Origin: Chlorokybus atmophyticus | Lineage: Eukaryota > Streptophyta > Chlorokybophyceae > Chlorokybales > Chlorokybaceae | Reading direction: 5' to 3' | Assembly (NCBI GenBank): GCA_009103225.1 | Contig: RHPI01000446.1 | Coordinates: 87,038 to 151,037 of the forward strand | Length of the DNA stretch: 64,000 bases | Shown here: piece after piece, positions 47,701-59,136 of the stretch | Position numbering within the stretch: the stretch's first letter is position 1 | Layout of the letters: each line of letters starts with the position of its first letter | Notes under the pieces: model-generated | Seen by the model: the letters and a program-made list of their open reading frames with translations, nothing else | What the model was told of the DNA's origin: nothing | Databases searched by the model: none | Program-made: the position numbers and the translations under genes

Positions 47701-48184
47701 CGGACGTGAGCTGGTTGCCGAGCAGGTAGCTGTTGTGGCTGGAGGAGATGAAGTAGTGGGACAGGGGAGCTGTCAGGTCTTGGTAAACACCCTCAATCTG
47801 GCACACATTACCACGTTGTTGATGATCGGTTAACAACAAGACCAACGGAGACATACAGCTGAATGTTTCAAACACCCTAATTGCGGGCAACAACGGCGCT
47901 TTTTAAGCTGAGACTGTTCAAGTACAGCCCAATGCAGTAGTCAGCAATGTTGCGAGCGAGGTGCCATCTGACGTCCCAAAAACAGGCGCATTGCGCACCA
48001 AACTTGATTCAAACCCTACTTCCAGCTGGCCATTGTGTGAAGAACATGTTGGGTGCATTGCACAACACCTCAAGCAAAGAGGTTTGGTGTTACATCTCAC
48101 CACAGGGGTGTAGGCTGCGGTGACGTCTGTGTATTTATCCGTCTTGGAGGTCCCCGCACCCCGCATCCACCTCAGCAGCCCCAT
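44733..48184 (-). CDS. PLC: Phosphoinositide-specific phospholipase C
   Basis: Ten exons on the minus strand (48184-48101, 47797-47674, 47595-47477, 47048-46956, 46693-46409, 46002-45841, 45626-45447, 45305-45207, 45101-44938, 44865-44733) give 480 residues. The enzyme splits PIP2 into inositol trisphosphate and diacylglycerol at the plasma membrane. The X domain begins at about residue 29: [18 protein letters not shown] (catalytic His), [24 protein letters not shown] with the second active-site region. The Y domain has [41 protein letters not shown] and [14 protein letters not shown]2 domain follows, ending WVSVSLQW. There is no PH domain and no room for EF-hands ahead of X, unless an upstream exon is missed. 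The intron 46694-46955 has a GC donor (CAG|GCATGA). Other introns carry long GT/CA tracts. Confidence 0.93.
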
Positions 48185-48471
48185 GGCTGGTGTCAATATT
48201 CAGGATGACGACCACCACGTCCACCACGACGACGACCTGCACCGCCCTACCGCCGCCGCTCAATGCAAAATCCTACGTGGCAATAAATCCACAGATCTCT
48301 CTGCTGAGAAGATTCAGACAGAGCGAGTGTTTAGTTCACAAGTGTGATTGACAACTGATTCACTGGTTTCTCAGTGTGTGTTGTTCACTGCTGTCTTGGA
48401 GTGTAGCTCACTCGAGTGAACTAATTTGGAAGTGAGTGAGTTAGTGAAGTGTAGTTCACCGGGTTGGAGCC
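48185..48471. promoter_or_regulatory. Short divergent promoter of PI-PLC and the phospholipid methyltransferase
   Basis: Only 287 bp lie between the start codons. The stretch 48340-48460 is packed with related words: GATTCACTG, TCAGTG, GTTCACTG, GTGAACTA, GTGAGTGAGTTAGTGAA and TAGTTCACC. They are partly inverted with respect to each other, as expected for a binding-site cluster. Confidence 0.45.
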
Positions 48472-49719
48472 ATGGTGGCGGCGGCGGCGGTGGTGGAGGC
48501 CCTGAGAGTGGCGGCGATATTGTGCCCCTTTCCTTTCTACTGGTGAGAGACACATACGCACAGGGAGAGAGAAGTACAGACGAAAAGGACTGTGACGCCT
48601 GGGCTCAGTTTGTCTGCTGCATGCTGGCACACGGGCTTTTGGCCACTGAACACCGCTTGGTTATACACTAACCTGAACTTGATAGATTACTTTTCAAGCC
48701 AAAAACAATTATCAAGCAAAAATACAGTGACAACCGCAGAAATCAGAGCGCAAGACATAACCTACGACAGAGTTTGTGCAAGTGCATAGAGCAAACCTTT
48801 CCCCCACCCCCATTCCCACCCCCACCCAAAACAAAAACTTACTGGCTCACTGTTATTGATTTGGATTAGTCAACGATGTGATCTCACGCGCAGGTATCTG
48901 TGGAACAATCCCGGAGACTTTGTGAGGTGGATTGGGCCGGGAGTCGACCCGTGCAGGCGAATGCAACAGGCAGGGAGAGAACGCAGCAAACACATGAGCA
49001 GAATGCAACATGCATGCATGTTGTGTGGTATCATGAATGACACGCACGCACGCACGCATCTTCTGTTGGCAGTATAAGAAAGACACCTATGCGCGCACGC
49101 ACACGCACACGCTCACACATGCTTCTTGTTTGATGGAAGAGACACGTACGCACGCACACACGCGCATGTGCACTAGCATACACCCGCACTCGCACGCACA
49201 CACATACACATGCGCACAAACAACTCACGTTGTGATACAGATTGCGACGGGGATGAAGTTGTTGCAGTTCGCCGCCTTCGCCTCCGTCGCCACCTTCCGC
49301 ATCCCCCCGCTGATATCCGTCCTCCTCATTGCCATGGGCCAGTACCTCAACTACAGGCAAGAAGCAAGCTGAATGAAGCAACCATTGGAGCAGTGGCACG
49401 CACATACACACGCACACACGCACGCACGGACGCACACACACAAAACACACTCCCCAGGGTCTACTTCCTCCTCGGTGAGCCCGGCGTCTACTACGGCGTC
49501 CGTTTCGGCCGGTCTATCCCCTGGCGCACCGAGTTTCCTTTCGGATTTGTTAGAGATCCGCAATATGTGGGTTCCGTCCTCACGCTGATCGGGGGACTCT
49601 GCTGGGTCCCATGGCCCTATGTGATGTTATGGTGTGGAGGGTACGCCTTCATGATGAGGGTGGAAAGCGTCGAGGACGAGTCCACACGAGTGAAGGGGGG
49701 AGGAGGGGGAAAAGGATAG
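48472..49719 (+). CDS. PEMT: Phospholipid (phosphatidylethanolamine-type) N-methyltransferase
   Basis: Four exons (48472-48542, 48894-48969, 49241-49356, 49458-49719) give about 174 residues. The family methylates phosphatidylethanolamine derivatives toward phosphatidylcholine in ER membranes using S-adenosylmethionine. Seen are YLWNNPGDF, VDPCRRMQQIATGMKLLQ, a membrane segment with LLIAMGQYLNYRVYFLLG, GVYYGVRFGRSIPWRTEFPFG and RDPQYVGSVLTLIGG, which match the PEMT order including the SAM-contact region. Two of the three introns have GC donors: 48970-49240 (CAG|GCAGGG) and 49357-49457 (CTACAG|GCAAGA). Both are required to keep these conserved blocks continuous. It is divergent from PI-PLC. 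The C-terminus is a short Lys/Gly tail. Confidence 0.87.
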
Positions 49720-50329
49720 GGTGTTGTTGTGTGTCTCCAATTGATCGATTCATGTGTTTAGTCCGGACTCACAGTAGTGAGACATATCTGCTCGCTTATT
49801 GAGTGGGGTTTGTAGTCCATGCCAGAGTACTCACGTGCGGGTTTGTGAAGCTATCTGCTGTATTGAATCTTGAAAGTTGAGGCTGAGAGTGCTATTGTAT
49901 TGCAGAAAGCATGCATGTGCTTGTTGACATACATATTACAGAATGTCGCACACTGCAAAGAAGCTTTACCAAATGAACATACAAGCCGGGGAGAGAAGAG
50001 TGTACTTATCACGCATAGTGCCCTATGCTACTGACTAATCACAATGCTGACCACTTATCCACATGACAGCTCTGCCCCATAACTTATGGCGCAATATATC
50101 CCGAACAGTGTCCTGCACTGCAGGTATCACCCCTTTCACAGTAATGTTGGGTGCGGTCACTGTTCCCACATGCGTGCACATCAACTACCACCCCTGGCCT
50201 AGAGATCGTGTGCGCAAGTGTGTGAGCGTGTCTGTGTGTGGGCGCTCGCACATGTGAGTATGTGTGTGTATCTCTGAGTGTGCGAGTTTGCGTGTCTGCG
50301 CGCTCGCGAAGGAGCGTGTCTGTGTCTCT
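49720..50329. other. Convergent intergenic region between PEMT and DiT1
   Basis: About 600 bp. A GTGTGAGCGTGTCTGTGTG alternating tract lies at 50215-50320. There is no gene. Confidence 0.5.
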
Positions 50330-53300
50330 CTACCACAATCCAAGAACCTTCCACCACGCGCCACCAGCAACACCCCAGATGGTGATATTGATGATGGAGA
50401 TGATAAACCCATACTTCCACCACGTGGCAAGGTCGTTGTATCCTGCTCCATAAAAGACGGGAGCCGACCCAATGCCATAGTGCGTGAGCCCACCGTTGAG
50501 CACCGACACGAATGCCATCACGAGGGCCGCAAAGATGGGAGGCGTGCCCAATGCAACCGCCACGGAGAGAAATGCCGTGAACATCGCACCGATGTGAGCC
50601 GCACCGCTAGCAAAGAAATAGTGGGTGTAGTAGTAGAGGAGAACCAGTATAAAGAAGGAGGTTTGCCATTGCAGACCCAACCCGCCAACAAGCTGCGCGT
50701 ACGTGCAACACACAGAGAGACTATTGTTAGCAACTGTGCGTGTGAGTTTGACAGAATGTGAGACTGAGCTGGAAAACGAGTTGATGTTGGCTATACCTTA
50801 ACGACATTGGATGAGAACCAGCTGATGATGCCGTAGGAGTTGAGGTAGCCTGCCATGGCGATGAGAGCAGCGAACCATGTGAGAGTGTCCCAGGCAACTC
50901 CCTCACCAAGGCATTCCTGTCGAGCAACGCGTTGTTCAGCAGCACGATTTGGTACACACGCACATGCACGCGCACGCCCTCACTCACACCCACACCGACA
51001 TATGCGTGCATGCGTACAGACACTTGCACGCAATTGCAAACAACCAACACAACCAACACCACTACCAACAACATTGCATACCTTCCATGTGACCACGCCA
51101 GAGATGAGCAACACAGACAGTCCCAGTATAGCCGCCGTGACTGCTCCAATCCCGAAGGACGTTCCGAATATCCAGAGTCCGACAGTGAGTAGCAGCGTGG
51201 CGGTCATGATCTTCTCCTCGGACGACATGGGCCCCTTCTTCGCGAGCTCCCTCTCCGCCATCTTCGGGGCGTCGGGAGACTCCTTAATCTCGGGAGGGTA
51301 CACCTTGTAGAGGAAGTACGGGATGACGAGGAGGGAGATCAGGCCGGGAACGGAGGCAGCGACTGCCCAGTCAGTCCAGCTGATCACCTGCACGCCCACA
51401 CGCACACAACAGCCGTCATTACTGTGTCAATAACATGCTTCACAATACACACACACGCGCAACACCCACTTACACATGCAAGCACATGCAAATACGCGCG
51501 CGCGCGTGCGCAAATGACAAAACTTTGCATACATGCTGGTCATGCCCACGCATGTGTTTGGTGGTTTTGCACTAGTTTGTCCCCTCACACAACCAGACTC
51601 AATCCCCTCCTGGTGTGTGGTAATAATCAACGCTTTACCTTGCCAGTGGCACCAGCAGCGAGGTTAACGGACAGGGGGTTAGCAGCCATGCCAGTGAGGA
51701 ACATGGTGGAGCTAACCACACTTGTCTGGAACGCCGTCAGCATCAGGTAAGCTCCCAGCTTCTTCTCCGTGCCGTCTCCAACCTGCAGACGACATTAGCA
51801 GTACCACCAACATCAGCATTAACAGCATCACCATAATCACAGCAACGCAATGATTAGTCTGGCTTTGTAACACAAGATACTACACATGAACAGACATATG
51901 CACACAAGATACTACACATGAACAGACATATGCACACAAATACACATACTCATGTATACACACGCATACACGCACCCTGCTGCCGCATGCTTCGCAGAGG
52001 GACTTGACTAGTGGCAGGAAGATGCCGCCAGCTCTGGCGGAGACGGACGGGATTGCCGGCGCCAGGAAAGCCTCACTGAAGACGATGCTGTAGCTGAGAC
52101 CGAGCGTGGTCTGCATTGAATTTGAAGTCAGGTGAGAATTAGGAGCAAAGCGGACGCGTGTGAGAGCGTGCATGAGTGCGAGATTGTATGCATGGGCAAT
52201 CATGGAAGTGAGTGAGTGAGTGAGTGAAACAATGAATGCATGGGCTTTTCAATTACAATTGAATGATCGAGTGAATCAACAAGTGATTGCAAGCACGCTT
52301 GACTGAGTAAGTGAATGACTGAGTGAATGGTTGTCTGATTAACTGAATATCTGGGTAAATCAGTGATGCGAAGCAAAGGGGAATGCGCAGCTGTTGCGAC
52401 ACCCAATGCATGACTGCAAGAATGGGAGCATTGCTGCAACCGTTTTGTTCTCCTTCTCACCTTCCCGAACCACTTGACAAACATGTACGCCACCCTTTCT
52501 CCCAATCCCGTATTCGAGAACCCTTTGGCAAAGAAGAACGCGAGCGCGATGAGCCACGGGATTTCATTTCCAAATGCACTGAACGCGGCGGCGAACGTGA
52601 GCGTCTTTGTCAACACGGCCGCGCCTAGACCGAGCAGAGCCACGGCGCCCAAGGGGAGAGGAGAAGTGATGATGCCCACGATGGTGGACATGAAGATGGC
52701 GAGGAGGTGCCAGGCTTTGGGACCGACGCCCTCAGGCCGGGGGATCAACCACCTGAAGGAGATGATGAGTATATGCAGTATGCACGCGCACCAGCACAAG
52801 TACAAGTACACCCACAAGTGCATAAGCACTACGTGTGTGTGCTGTGCTTGTGCACACAGAGTACGCACATAGACACACAAGCACCACACGCGCAATTGCA
52901 TATGTGTACTTGCACGCATGTGTGTGTGCATTTGCGTGTGCACGGACACACATACACATAAACACGCGCACACAAGCGGCAATTGCCAGGGCGCACACAG
53001 ACAGACCCATGCATGGCCTTACATGACGACACCGACAGCGATGGAGATGAGCAAGGGCTTGATTTTGGCTCCACGATAGGGTTTCGGGGGTTTGGGTTCG
53101 GGGGGCGGGGCAGTTTGGGGAGTGGTGGCGGGAGTGGAGGATGCCGACGCCTTCAAGGACCTCCTGGCCTTGCCAATGCTGGTGGTACGCAATGGCGACA
53201 CGTGACTGCTGCTGCCCCATGCCTCCGCCGCCGCCACAAGACTGTCGCCGGCAAAGCTACTCTTCTTGCCGGCAAGCGCCGCCGCCCTCAGGGAGGCAGC

Positions 53301-53426
53301 TTGCAGCTGCGGGCGGCGAGAAGACCACGCGTGCCGAGAATCTCCATGACACCTCGCAGGCACGCTCAATGAAGCCCCGGAGACCAGCGACCCCGCGGAC
53401 CCCACGGCCGCCGCCGCCGCCGCCAT
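50330..53426 (-). CDS. DIT1: Chloroplast 2-oxoglutarate/malate translocator (DiT1)
   Basis: Seven exons (53426-53023, 52752-52461, 52110-51976, 51782-51639, 51387-51082, 50916-50797, 50692-50330) give 587 residues. DiT1 sits in the plastid inner envelope and swaps stromal malate for 2-oxoglutarate, the carbon skeleton for ammonia assimilation. Residues 1 to about 90 form an Ala/Ser/Arg-rich transit peptide, then a Pro-rich linker (PPPEPKPPKPYRGAKIKP). Family blocks follow: WLIPRPEGVGPKAWHLLAIF, NEIPWLIALAFFFAKGF, LPLVKSLCEACGS, GAYLMLTAFQ, MFLTGMAANPLSV, SWTDWAVAASVPG, TWFAALIAMAGYLNSYGIISWFS and HYGIGSAPVFYGAGYND, with about a dozen hydrophobic helices. All introns are GT-AG. The intron near 52200-52370 carries degenerate GTGA/GAGT tetranucleotide repeats. 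Confidence 0.95.
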
Positions 53427-53789
53427 TGCTGCCAAACACTTGCCGTGTTTCCGTTACGCGGCCTTACCAGAAAGTTTTTCGTAACGCAGAGTATTTCCCG
53501 CCTTCTCGGCGTGTTTCAGCCTCAAACACAGCCGTCAGCGGGTTGCGATTCAAGTACCTGTTGTATTCTATCCGTTGGCACTTACAACAGTCGAGCTGGC
53601 AGTGCCTGGCAATCTCGTCTCGCACAAGACGCACAAGCTGCACAAAGTGCTTGTGCGGGTTGCAGCTATGCAACCTACTTAGAACATTGTTGTGCACGCA
53701 CAAGACTTAATTCTTGTGCGGTAAGGCACAGAAAGGAAGCGTCATGCTTGGCCACGTTACTGGTGGCAGCGGCGGTATTGTTGGTGGCG
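53427..53789. promoter_or_regulatory. Divergent promoter of DiT1 and the DCC protein
   Basis: 363 bp between two start codons of predicted plastid proteins. It contains a GTGCTTGTGC/GCACAAG-rich part near 53630-53730 with several short inverted copies of CACAAGAC/GTCTTGTG type words. Confidence 0.35.
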
Positions 53790-55039
53790 ATGGCGGCGGT
53801 GCCAGGGCGCGTAGTAGCTGTGGTGAGTGCGTTGAGGCCTGCGGTGTTGTTGCCTGCGAGAGCGCCGGCCAGTGGGCCTGCTGTTCGTGCCCGGGCGGCT
53901 GCCAGGAGGGCTGTTAGGGTCAGGGTTAGAACTATGGGGGCGGCGACGTCGGCAGCAGGGGCGGCAGGAACGTCGTCATCGTCGTCGTCTTCGGCAGCTG
54001 TGTTGCCTATCAGAGCGGAAAATTACTTTGCAACGGATACGAGACCGATTGTCTTGTTTGACGGTAGGCCATCGCTGCACTCTCTTTGTGCTGAGTTAGA
54101 GAGAATCGAAGTGCATGCACGAGTTTATTGTTTGTCTGGCGCAGGTGTGTGCAATCTCTGCAATGGTGGGGTCAACTTCGTGCTGGATAACGATCCGGAA
54201 GGGTCAGTGGCAGTTTACAAGAAGTCCGCAGGTCTTGTATGTCCTGGCATGCACATGCGTGTCTGAAGTCATTCACGTGTGCATGCATACGATTTAGTCG
54301 CATGCACGTATGTTTCTTGAGTTCTGGTTGAGTGATATGTATGAGGTATGCAATGCTGTGCGCATACATGGTTGTGAATGCATACGAAGGGTGTCAGGAC
54401 ATCAGCTGAACTATAGTTTCAACATGAGCTTGCAAGGCTGTATCTTTTGTAGTCGTCTCAGTATGTACTTATGCATGTTCAACAGCAAGCTAAGGTTTGC
54501 GGCACTGCAAAGTGATGTCGGCCGCGCTCTGCTGCAGCGCTGCGGTCGCCACCCAGAAGACATATCCTCCATTGTGCTAGTCGAAGACAACAGGTCAGGA
54601 TCATGCACCCTCCGATGCAAATGTTGGGTTGAGCTACACGATCACTTGTATCACTTGTTGACACTGATTGTTGATGGTGATTTCACTTGTCCGTTATGCT
54701 TACTGGTTGTTGACTTGCTTTGCCAATCATTTGCAGATGTCACATCAAGTCTGAGGCTATCCTGCGTATAGCCTACCTTCTGAGACTACCTTTTCCACAA
54801 CTGGCGGCGGCTGCATTTCTTACGCCAGGGTAAGCACATGTTACTTGTGCTCCCTGCGTTTGGGATTGGTTGCAACTGGTTTCAAGCTTGTGTCACACAC
54901 TCTCATGCATCCTTGTGGCGACAGGTTTGTAAGGGATACCGTGTACGATACAGTTGCAACAAACAGATACAACCTCTTTGGCAAGTCAAACAGTTGCCGG
55001 TTTTCAGATGCGCGCTTTGAGGAGCGGTTTGTTGGCTAA
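53790..55039 (+). CDS. DCC-family (DUF393) thiol-disulfide oxidoreductase-like protein
   Basis: Five exons (53790-54063, 54145-54202, 54486-54593, 54737-54829, 54925-55039) give 215 residues. The N-terminal 75 or so residues are an Arg/Ala/Ser-rich transit peptide. The DCC signature is at about residue 90: [33 protein letters not shown], with the D-x-x-C-x-x-C cysteines that give the family its name. Then SSIVLVEDNR, SEAILRIAYLL, and a well-conserved C-terminus RDTVYDTVATNRYNLFGKS..C. Plant members are plastid proteins of unclear redox role. The transit peptide suggests the same here, but activity is inferred only from the CxxC pair. Phases agree at all four introns. Confidence 0.88.
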
Positions 55040-55602
55040 CGCGACCAACCAGGAGCAGCCTGCATTGTAGGGTTGGAGTGTATTCATTATGTTGACTAGG
55101 TTTGTACAGGCAGGGATTGCAGCATAAATTTGTGGATATGTGATTAGCGAGGAACATTTTGTCAACTGCAGTAAGCGCACAGAAGCAAACTCACAGTTGG
55201 GTGCAGCCATTGTGCGCCGCGCATCCATCCAGTCACCTTAAACGGTGCTCAATTTGGCCATAAAGTGCATCTGCAATGCAGTATCCTCAGCACCGCACAG
55301 TATCTGACATGCCAGCATTGCTTTGGCTGGCCAAAAAAGGTCCTTGCTGTCTGTGATGTGCAGTATCTGCACAACACAGTCTATGCAGCATTGAGGTGCG
55401 TGTAGCTTGTTGTGTGTGATGCATGGTGTTGAAATGCCAGCTTACATCAGCCTTGCGCCTATCCTGTGTACATTTGAACTCGCACAATACAACTGACAAG
55501 CTGAGGCCAACCAGAGCAATATACTCATGCAGGTTGCAGTGGACAGAACGTCACTGTTCTGACCTCCTTGTGGCGATGCTTACTGATCCATGCACAAATT
55601 CG
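55040..55602. other. Convergent intergenic region between DCC and ARMC6
   Basis: About 560 bp without a supported gene. It has several GTGCAGTATCTG-like words. Confidence 0.5.
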
Positions 55603-58241
55603 CTACGTGTTGTAGTCGTCCAAGCCAAGGTCACGTAATGCAGCAGATCCCACGTCCTTGCACTCAGCTGGATGGGCCCACTTGGCCCTTCTGATCAGTT
55701 GCTCAACACCAGTTTCCAGCAGAATCGGCCTGCGTGCAACACAGTTATGATACGCATGGGAACTGTATGATTGGACAGGACAGCACGCACCTGTGTGCTT
55801 CGCTCCGCACGACCAGGTTGCGTATCAACAGGCAGGCTTGTCGCAGTACCGCGGCTGACATTTCCTGCTGCTGCATGCACATGAAGACAACTGCAGCGCC
55901 GTCTGCTTCCATGACTGCTTGTGCACCTTCCGGGTTGCGCAGTGTGACTGCTGCCAGCATGGCAAACCCCTGAATACAGAGACAATACATCACAGGCAGT
56001 TCAAGTGATAGTTGATTGTGAGAAACAGCGATACATGCCTGTTCAAGGACTGCTGCGTCTCCTATGTGCCATTGCATGCACGCCAACGCCAACGGAATGC
56101 CGCCAAAGGTGGTGACAGCGCCTTTCACTGCATCACTGCCTGCCAACTGCAGAGAGTAATGCTCGCAAGACGTCAAGGCGAGATACCCGGAGAGCTTATG
56201 TCAATACTTGGCAAGAGCTATTACCTGTCGAAGCAGACCCAAGGCGTCCCTTGCCAGCAACGGTTCAGTCCTCGCCTTATCAGCTAGTAAGCCAAGCAAC
56301 TCTTCAACACCACCTGCTGAAGCAATCTCACGACAGATCTCATCCTGCAGTAAGACAAACAAAGTGAATGTCTGAGTGTTGAACAGCATTGTATTGTGAT
56401 GTGACAAGGTATGTAAACACAACTTGGTTGCGTACGTTTGCGGCAACTTTCCGCAGCGCATTGCAAATGGTGCTGATGCAGTCGGTTGAAAGCCCTTCCG
56501 AGCCTGCTCCGGTAGCTACTCGCAGCGCTGCAAGCAGCGACAATGCTGCGCCCTCCTTTGCCAGCTCCCGGGCATGCGCAAAAGCCTACTTACACTTGAA
56601 GTGAGAATTCAACCAGTTGCTCGCACCGATGTCAACGTGAGCCAAACAGTATAGGCATATTGTAACAAGTCAATGAGCAGCGGTTGGTTCTTGTACTCAA
56701 TGCACCTTTGATGCCATAGCATTCTGATCGTCGTCGCTGGTGATACCAACGATGGCGTCACAAATGCTGTGAATCAGCGGCTGAGCAGTTTCACAAGTCT
56801 TGTCTCGCTGCGTCCAAGTGTTTACAGCTGCAACAAGTGCCGGCGCCGCACCTCCATAAACAAAGTTGACTTTGTTGCCCTCGTGAGCCAGTGACAACGC
56901 CGCAATCGCGCCTGTTGTCAACACACACTAGTTGCAACCATTAAAGCCATTAAACGCGCACACGCGCAAGCACGCTTGTGTGTGCAAAGCTTTGCAGCTG
57001 CTTTCAACTTCTGCTGGGCACTGAGTCTGTTCTAGACATAGAGCACAACGCTTGCAGTGGGACACGTTACCTGCAGAGGCTGCGCGCACAGCAGGGCTGG
57101 CATGCTTCAAGCTCGTCACAACCCCTGCAGTGCCGCTGTCACGGGCACAAAATGCCTCCTTGTTGTCTGGATCGACTGCAAGTGCTCTGACTGCTGTCAG
57201 CGCCGACAGCAGCAAGTTTGCGTCCGTGCTGGGAGCTCTCGCGCAGATGTCAGCTGCAAACTGCAGAACAACAGTAACATCCAAGTGTGAAACACAACAG
57301 CGACAATGTAACGCATGTGTCAGTCGACACTGTCTGCAGCTCAGTGGCCTGCAGACACAATAAATAATATGTGATATGTGCATGGCAAAGCGCCATCATA
57401 CCTGCATGCAGCCAAGTGCTCCTGCGAGACGTGCTCCTTCAACATCCTGACTGACCAGAGCATCAGGTCATTGGCTGTCAGCGCGTTTGTGTGTACACGT
57501 CTATTCCCACACGTGAAACGCAATGCCAGGACGCACCAGGCCGCCGTCACTGTTTGGAGGCACTCTGCAAGCCCATCTGTGCTGGGCAGTGCCGAAGCTC
57601 GAGCCTGAAGAGCACGTGCAGCCACCACAGCAGGATGGTTATCTACTGCTTTGGCTCCGTCTATACTCTGAATAACACCTGTACGTGCAAGAAGGCGTTG
57701 AGTTGTCACAAACAATCATGTAAACGTCGAAGAGGTTGAGTTGAGCTACCTGTGAGGTCTGCACCCTGCAGGCGGAAGGTCTCTGCAGCCTCCGAAACAG
57801 CGGCTTCAGGATCCAGTCCAAACTCCTCTATATTCTCCTGCACTGCACAGCAAAACAACTGTTCATATGACGTTGTGTCCACTTCATAGAGCACGTGCAA
57901 GTCCAGACACTAGTTGAGACGTGCACTGCACCAAACAAGCTCCAACTTACTTTACACGCCCATAACACGCAGCAATCTATTCAAGCAGCGCATTGGGTTC
58001 TGTCAGAGCAATCAAACATGAAACACGGTAGTGGCAGCTTACTACACCAGGCAAGCTTATCACAGCATTATCAATGCCAACAGCTTGCTGCCAACGAAGC
58101 CGCTTCAATTACTCAACTGGCAAGCAAAGCGTCAACCGGCCAGCTGAGTTCAGGCAACAGAGCTTCGAACACGCATAGACACCAACCTGCAGCATCAAAC
58201 GCAGCTTGACTAACACGCAGCCGCCCTCCAGCCGCCGCCAT
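55603..58241 (-). CDS. ARMC6: Armadillo repeat-containing protein 6 homologue
   Basis: Exons on the minus strand: 58241-58187, 57842-57750, 57678-57402, about 57260-57071 (with an uncertain link to the previous exon), 56911-56706, 56585-56436, 56344-56225, 56146-56039, 55969-55791 and 55729-55603. ARMC6 is a widespread eukaryotic ARM-repeat protein of poorly known function. The N-terminal RLRVSQAAFDAAVQENIEEFGLDPEAAV and SEAAETFRLQGADLTG are diagnostic. ARM repeats follow with GAIAALSLAHEGNK, ICNALRKVAANDEICREI, GGVEELLGLL, AVLEQGFAMLAAVTLRNPEGA and RQACLLIRNLVVRSEAHR, then the C-terminal AALRDLGLDDYN. The intron 55970-56038 has a GC donor (CAG|GCATGT) and is needed to rebuild VLEQGFAMLA. The stretch 57,260-57,345 either belongs to the exon (Cys-rich, unlike the family) or is intron. 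Confidence 0.85.
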
Positions 58242-59136
58242 GCTGCCGCAGCTGGCTAACAACCTCTACACTGATCCACTGTGTCACCGGCTCGTTACCT
58301 CACTGATCCATCTGCTGCAAAACGGATCAGAGCTCACTAAGCACATTGATCGCCTGAACGCACTGGTTTGCCAAACACAGCGACCTGGAGTCCAGTGGAA
58401 CTTAGACGGTGGCGCAAACATACACGTGGCTGGCTGCGATGCGTCACGCGTTGTAGGCGTGTCAACAGTGCTGGCAGTAGGAAACTCCAGACCGTGACGC
58501 CGTTTGTTGACCTAGAGCGCGTGACGGGCGTGACTAGGGTTTTGGAGCTTAAGGAACGTTAGCACATAACGTTGTGGCGGCAGCCGTGCCGGCAGCGGCG
58601 GCGGCGGGGACGCCGGCGTTGGCGTCGGCGAGGAGCGGGGCGGTGTCGTCCGCTAGCCCAGGCAATGGGGCGCTTTGAACGACCTCTCAGCAAGGGCTTT
58701 TAAGGGCGCTGCCCAGGTGTGTCTTGAGCGGCAGCATGTGCTGCAAACCACATGAAGCGGGCCTGCGTGCGCATTGACATGTTTGGCGCAGAGAAATATA
58801 TCGTCGTTGTCTTGCTAGCAGCTTCAGATTTACTTGGCCTGCTGTCTAGTTGCCAATGGCCTTCAATGACTTAGGCTTATCTTGCAGTCCGCATGACAGT
58901 CTGCTGTACAGTCTGCTAGTTGGCCGGGTTCAGAGTTGGTCGGTGTCAATAATGTCAAGTAGAATGCAGCTCAATGGGCATTCTAGTATAAGTAAAAGTC
59001 ACGTCGCCTGTTGTCATTGGCTTTGTTGATGCTGCATGCGTCTGCTTGCAGCGCTGCCAATGCGAGATAGCTTTTAGGTTTTGCCAATGGGTGACTGGTA
59101 TTTACGCGTCATTTGTTGCTGGTTTTCCAGACCTCA
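58242..59136. promoter_or_regulatory. Divergent region of ARMC6 and the Gln-rich gene
   Basis: 895 bp. Near 58265-58345 the words CACTGATCCACTG and CACTGATCCATCTG recall the GATTCACTG elements seen in two other divergent promoters. A GC-rich GGC block lies at 58570-58660 and may mark the transcription start of the Gln-rich gene, which probably has a 5'-UTR intron ending TTTTCCAG at 59130. Confidence 0.4.
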
